Shown here in pieces: positions 60,711 through 64,000 of a stretch of 64,000 nucleotides of DNA (its first letter is position 1; each line of letters begins with the position of its first letter). The DNA is taken from contig CAVXIC010000011.1 in assembly GCA_963761755.1 (NCBI GenBank), positions 62,001 to 126,000 on the forward strand, read 5' to 3'. The stretch is from CAJXVA01 sp963761755. Its GTDB lineage: Bacteria; Myxococcota_A; Polyangia; Nannocystales; Nannocystaceae. The notes beneath the pieces are model-generated. The model had not been told where the DNA came from. It was given only the letters and a program-made list of their open reading frames with translations, and did no database searches. A program made the position numbers and the translations under genes.

Positions 60711-62064
60711 TCCAAAGCTGACGCTGCTGCTGCTGCTGGCGGCGATCGCAGTCACTGGCTGTCGTGAGACGATCGACTACAATCAGGGGCGGATCGACTT
60801 CGATCCCGATCGCCCCGAGGTCCCCGACAACGAGAACGTCGAGCCCTACGACGGCGAAGACGAGACCGTCCTCGAGGCGCAGAAGCGCTTCCCCACTGGC
60901 CTCGACCTCCATCAGAAGGTCATCTGGCGCACCTGCACGCCCAACGGCGGGGTGTGCCACAACGCCAAGGAGTACCCAGACCTCCGCACGCCGGCCAACC
61001 TCGCCTCGGCCTTCGAGGCCCCGTGCAACGTCCAGCCCGGCGAGTCGACGTCGGTCTTCGACGGATGCGAGTCCAGCGGTGACAGGCTGCGGTTCTCCGG
61101 AGGCTTCGATGCCGACCCGGTCGAGATCGCGTACATCGAGCAGATCCCCGGGGAGTCGGACGACGTAGACGGAAGCGGTGACGTGCCGCTCGATCTACCC
61201 GGCCTGCACATCCACCTCGTCACGCCGCTGGGAACCGACCGCTCCGATGCCTGGTCGACGGCTCGGTTCGTGCGAAGCTTCGTCGACGGTGGGGAGGTCG
61301 ACGATCTGACCTATGCATCGTTCGAGACCCAGTGGTTCGTGCTCGAGGGCGGCACCCACCTGTTCGGACGGGTGCGCGAGTATCAGTTCGACGAGGTCGA
61401 GGAGCTGCTCAACGTCGGTATTCAGGAAGCCGATGCCAACCGCAACGGCGTCGCCGGGGCGACGATGGGGCTCGATGTCTCCATGCTCGTCCCGGGCCGA
61501 CCCGAGGACAGCTACCTCATCGCCCGCATTCGCGGAGAGATGCACGATGACCCCATCCCGGGGTCGCGGATGCCGCTGGCCAACGCGCCGCTGACCATCT
61601 CCGAGATGCTCGGGCTCTACTGTCTGGTCGAAGGGTGGCCCGACGAGGCCGATCGAAACTACCTTTCGAGCCCGATCGACTACCGGAACTGTTCGTACTC
61701 CGATGATCCCGAGGCGCTCAACCTGCTGGGCAACGGGGTCACGTGGGCCGCGCGGGTGCGGCCCATTCTCGAGGCCAACTGTGGCGGGTGCCACTCAGAG
61801 GCCGAGCAGCAGGGCAACTTGGTGCTCGTCGGCGATGGGGTCTACGAGCGGCTCTTGGAGCGGTCGGCGCAGGTTCCCGACCTCGGCCTGATCGAGCCCG
61901 GAGATGCCGAGGCCAGCTATCTGTATCAGAAGCTGGTCGGCGCCGACGGCATCGTGGGCAATCCCATGCCGTACAACCCGCTGACCGGCGAAGGCCGTCT
62001 GACCGAGGCCGAACTCGGCGACATCCTCACGTGGATCAGCAACGGCGCGGTCGAGGCAGAGTAG
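60682..62064 (+). CDS. Lipoprotein with c-type-heme-like motifs
   Basis: 460 aa from the ATG at 60682; the ATG at 60694 is equally possible. Lipobox AVTGC. Near residue 78 is CTPNGGVCH, two cysteines and a His with CX6CH spacing; near 366 is a normal CGGCH in RPILEANCGGCHSEAEQQGN, the usual context of planctomycete-type cytochrome c domains. A C-terminal LTEAELGDILTWISNGA completes that cytochrome fold. Likely electron-transfer partner of the DUF1549 and DUF1501 proteins. Confidence 0.75.
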   Translation: MIPSMPSARDPKLTLLLLLAAIAVTGCRETIDYNQGRIDFDPDRPEVPDNENVEPYDGEDETVLEAQKRFPTGLDLHQKVIWRTCTPNGGVCHNAKEYPDLRTPANLASAFEAPCNVQPGESTSVFDGCESSGDRLRFSGGFDADPVEIAYIEQIPGESDDVDGSGDVPLDLPGLHIHLVTPLGTDRSDAWSTARFVRSFVDGGEVDDLTYASFETQWFVLEGGTHLFGRVREYQFDEVEELLNVGIQEADANRNGVAGATMGLDVSMLVPGRPEDSYLIARIRGEMHDDPIPGSRMPLANAPLTISEMLGLYCLVEGWPDEADRNYLSSPIDYRNCSYSDDPEALNLLGNGVTWAARVRPILEANCGGCHSEAEQQGNLVLVGDGVYERLLERSAQVPDLGLIEPGDAEASYLYQKLVGADGIVGNPMPYNPLTGEGRLTEAELGDILTWISNGAVEAE

Positions 62065-62088
62065 CGCCGTCGTTCCCATCGACCGAAC

Positions 62089-62133
62089 GGTTTCTGCAGG
62101 ACCCCACACCTAAAGGGCGGTCCTGCAGAAACC
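62089..62133. terminator. Perfect 15-bp inverted repeat between convergent genes
   Basis: GGTTTCTGCAGGACC (62089-62103) and its exact reverse complement (62119-62133) flank a 15-nt loop. It lies between the cytochrome-like gene stop and the convergent esterase stop. It has no T-tract but is a strong hairpin on both strands, so a bidirectional terminator or mRNA stabiliser is most likely. Confidence 0.7.
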
Positions 62134-62157
62134 CGGCACGGACTCAGACACGAGGTA

Positions 62158-63255
62158 CTAGTCGGCGCAGTACGGAGGCATCCACTCCGGGAAGGCGCCG
62201 CCTTCGTAGGGAGATGGGTCGACGCCGAACGGGTGGTCGAGGAAGAAGCGGTACGCGTCCGCACGTCGCCAGACTCCCTGCTCGTTGGGCGGATAGGTGT
62301 GGCCGGCACCGTGATTGCAGACGACGGCATAGCCGCCGCGGTCGCGCAGGAACCCAGCGAAGTTCTCGCTGGAGGTCCCGAAGGGCAGGCCCTGAACGTT
62401 GTCGGCGTTGCCACCGTGGAAGATGAGCGCCGAAGGGGTGGCGTTCATGTTGTCGTGGCCCGTGCTGCCCGCGAGTCCGCCGGAGTAGGAGATGACGGAC
62501 GCCATGTACGAGCTGCGCCGCATGCTCGCCTGCGAGATGTGGAGCGCGCCGGCGCTGAAGCCGATGCCGTGGATCTGGTTGACGTCGATGCCTGGACCCG
62601 CGTCGGCGCACGCGACGATGGAGTCCATCATCACCAGGTCGTTTTGGGCCTGCCCGGCCGAGGACAGGAACCACTCGAAGCCGGCAGCGGGGTCGGACAG
62701 GGGCGAGACGACCATGCCACCCATCGCGAGGATTTCGTCGATGGCGATCGCACTCACCGACGGGACCGCATCTTCGGGATCGCCTCCGCCTCCGTGGAAG
62801 TAGAACACCAGGGGTCCGCCGCCGCCGCTGGCCGCGTCGTAGTAGACCAGCGCCTGCCGGGTGCCGAGCCCGACCGGAAAGGTGAGGTAGTCGGGGTTGT
62901 CGATGCCGGTGCCATCGAACTCTGGGCACTCGCCTTGAACCGCGGGGATGAGCGGAGCGCCTGGATCGACAGCCGTGTCGTCGGTCGACCCGTCGGGGCC
63001 GGTGGTGTCCGCCGAGGTGTCCAGGGGGTCGCTGGTCGGTCGTGCGGTGCCCGAGCCCGTATCGGCGGGAGCGGAGCTGCTGCTCGTGCCGACTGCGCCG
63101 GTCGTGTCACCAGACTCGTCCTTCGAGGAGCTGGACGTGTCTGCCTCGGTGTCGGTGTCATCGCTGGCCGGATCGGAGCCGCAAGCCCCGAGCGTTGCGG
63201 CACATGCGAGGGCGAGGAGTCGCGTGGCAGTCATGCGAAGGCACGGACGAAACAT
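62158..63255 (-). CDS. Esterase-like lipoprotein (feruloyl esterase/PHB-depolymerase fold)
   Basis: About 365 aa from the ATG at 63255; the ATG at 63234 is also possible. Lipobox LGAC followed by a 75-residue Ser/Thr/Asp/Gly linker. The catalytic domain has an oxyanion HGGGGDP, nucleophile elbow GFSAG (with GIGFSAGALHISQ), and a late GHTYPPN with the catalytic His. The closest fold is the secreted LpqC/feruloyl-esterase/PHB-depolymerase family. It is tandem to a homologue at the window's right edge and may act on extracellular polyesters or plant esters. Confidence 0.8.
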   Translation of the reverse strand: MFRPCLRMTATRLLALACAATLGACGSDPASDDTDTEADTSSSSKDESGDTTGAVGTSSSSAPADTGSGTARPTSDPLDTSADTTGPDGSTDDTAVDPGAPLIPAVQGECPEFDGTGIDNPDYLTFPVGLGTRQALVYYDAASGGGGPLVFYFHGGGGDPEDAVPSVSAIAIDEILAMGGMVVSPLSDPAAGFEWFLSSAGQAQNDLVMMDSIVACADAGPGIDVNQIHGIGFSAGALHISQASMRRSSYMASVISYSGGLAGSTGHDNMNATPSALIFHGGNADNVQGLPFGTSSENFAGFLRDRGGYAVVCNHGAGHTYPPNEQGVWRRADAYRFFLDHPFGVDPSPYEGGAFPEWMPPYCAD

Positions 63256-63354
63256 GGCGAGCAAGGTTGCACGAAGTCTCGGGTTCTCCAACCGTGAGAT
63301 CTGCCGAAGATCGACCTTCTCGGCGCGTTGCGCGGTTTTTGACCCCATCGCGCG

Positions 63355-64000
63355 CTATTCCACGCACTCGTCCGGGACCCAGCCGGGGACCTGCCCCTGG
63401 TAGGGGAAGGGCGCGACGTCGAAGGGATGGTCGAGCAGGAACTGCCACGAGTAGATGCGCGAGTCGGGGATCGTGTGCCCGCCGCCGTGGTCGCACAGCA
63501 GGCTGTAGCCGCCGAGATCGTCGACATACTGCGCATAGCGTTCGCTGGCCTGCTGGAACGAGACGATGACGATGTCGTCGGGGCCTCCGTGATAGATCAT
63601 CGCGGGGAACGGGCGGTCGGGATCGTCGCTGGGCACGTCGGTGGCGAGCAGGCCCCCGGAGTAGACGACCACCGAGGCGATGTATGCGCTGCGTCGAATG
63701 CTCACCTGGCTGGTTTGCAGACCCCCCGCGCTCATCCCGATCGCGTGGATGCGGCTGGGGTCGACGCCGGGCCCGGCGGCGGCGCAGCCGACGATCTCGT
63801 CCATGAGATGAACGTCGTCTTCCTCGGTGCCCAACACGAGGAACCACGGGAACTGCCCGGCTTCGGGATTGGACACGGGGGCGACGACCATGCCTCCTCG
63901 GGCGAGGATGTCATCGATGGCCGCTTGCCCGAGCCCGAAGGTTGCCTCTGCCGGGCTGCTGCCCGTGCCGTGCCAGTAGAACACGACCGGCCCGCCGCCG
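63355..64000 (-). CDS. Second esterase-like protein (N-terminus cut by window)
   Basis: 215 codons visible; the 5' end lies beyond the right edge. Homologous to the gene downstream: GGGPVVFYWHGTGSSP matches its oxyanion segment, GMSAGGLQTSQVSIRRSAYIASVVVYSG its nucleophile region, and GGGHTIPD with FLLDHPFDVAPFPYQG its C-terminus. Catalytic Ser and His are both present. The two genes are a tandem duplication about 100 bp apart and probably act on related secreted substrates. Confidence 0.8.
   Translation of the reverse strand, partial: GGGPVVFYWHGTGSSPAEATFGLGQAAIDDILARGGMVVAPVSNPEAGQFPWFLVLGTEEDDVHLMDEIVGCAAAGPGVDPSRIHAIGMSAGGLQTSQVSIRRSAYIASVVVYSGGLLATDVPSDDPDRPFPAMIYHGGPDDIVIVSFQQASERYAQYVDDLGGYSLLCDHGGGHTIPDSRIYSWQFLLDHPFDVAPFPYQGQVPGWVPDECVE

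Overview
The window looks like a chromosomal segment of a high-GC myxobacterium (Myxococcota), most likely from the Nannocystis/Plesiocystis/Enhygromyxa side. This is inferred from gene content and not from any marker gene. The signs are TPR-carrying Ser/Thr kinases, many lipoproteins with Ser/Thr/Gly/Asp-rich linkers after the lipobox, DUF1592/DUF1552 and DUF1549/DUF1501 secreted pairs, a Tol-like system and a class III PHA synthase. I see no rRNA, tRNA, CRISPR array, transposase, phage gene or replication origin. Coding density is very high and no gene-free stretch exceeds 300 bases. The longest gaps are the regulated divergent region at 19213-19438 and the kinase promoter region at 39297-39495.

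Layout. 1-8805: a partial Ser/Thr kinase with zinc finger and TPRs, a PH-domain membrane protein, pyrF, a serine hydrolase, a DUF4139 lipoprotein and a zinc-ribbon protein. 8823-11606 (minus): an operon of three related lipoproteins. 11720-15447: TolQ, TolR, a TolA-like protein and TolB, closed by an intrinsic terminator. 15578-17305: Ppx/GppA and a PHP phosphoesterase. 17309-21394: a sigma-54-dependent aldehyde dehydrogenase/DUF779 operon, divergent from its probable AcoR-like activator. 22799-32278: a polyhydroxyalkanoate (PHA) locus, with an SDR reductase, a phasin and PhaR on the minus strand. These are divergent from an overlapping seven-gene operon: lipoprotein, esterase-like lipoprotein, outer-membrane barrel, paralogous lipoprotein, 96-residue PhaE-like protein, acyl-CoA ligase and PhaC. 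32315-33866: a lipoprotein and a Bcp-type peroxiredoxin.

33915-39296 is the most unusual block. A leader RNA that can fold in two exclusive ways precedes a 38-codon ORF with a perfect Shine-Dalgarno and a CxxxC-YMW tail. It is followed by a single-pass TonB-like protein, a TPR protein and a periplasmic-binding lipoprotein, and then (opposite strand) by a transmembrane pseudokinase. The pseudokinase and the TonB-like protein share a two-Cys periplasmic module and the same C-terminal ATKLDD..LRGF signature.

39496-50843: YbbN-like thioredoxin, RsgA, a DUF1592/DUF1552 pair, an AgmX-type protein, a photolyase-family protein with apparently permuted domains, a very large DUF4838-like lipoprotein and an FHA-winged-helix regulator. 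50967-57323 (minus): adenine/adenosine deaminase, RND pump, membrane-fusion protein and a small barrel protein. 57495-64000: a DUF1549/DUF1501/cytochrome trio and two tandem esterase lipoproteins.

Across the window about a dozen transcription-unit starts have a TAnnnT -10 box only 5-11 nt before the start codon. This implies that leaderless or nearly leaderless transcripts are common in this organism.
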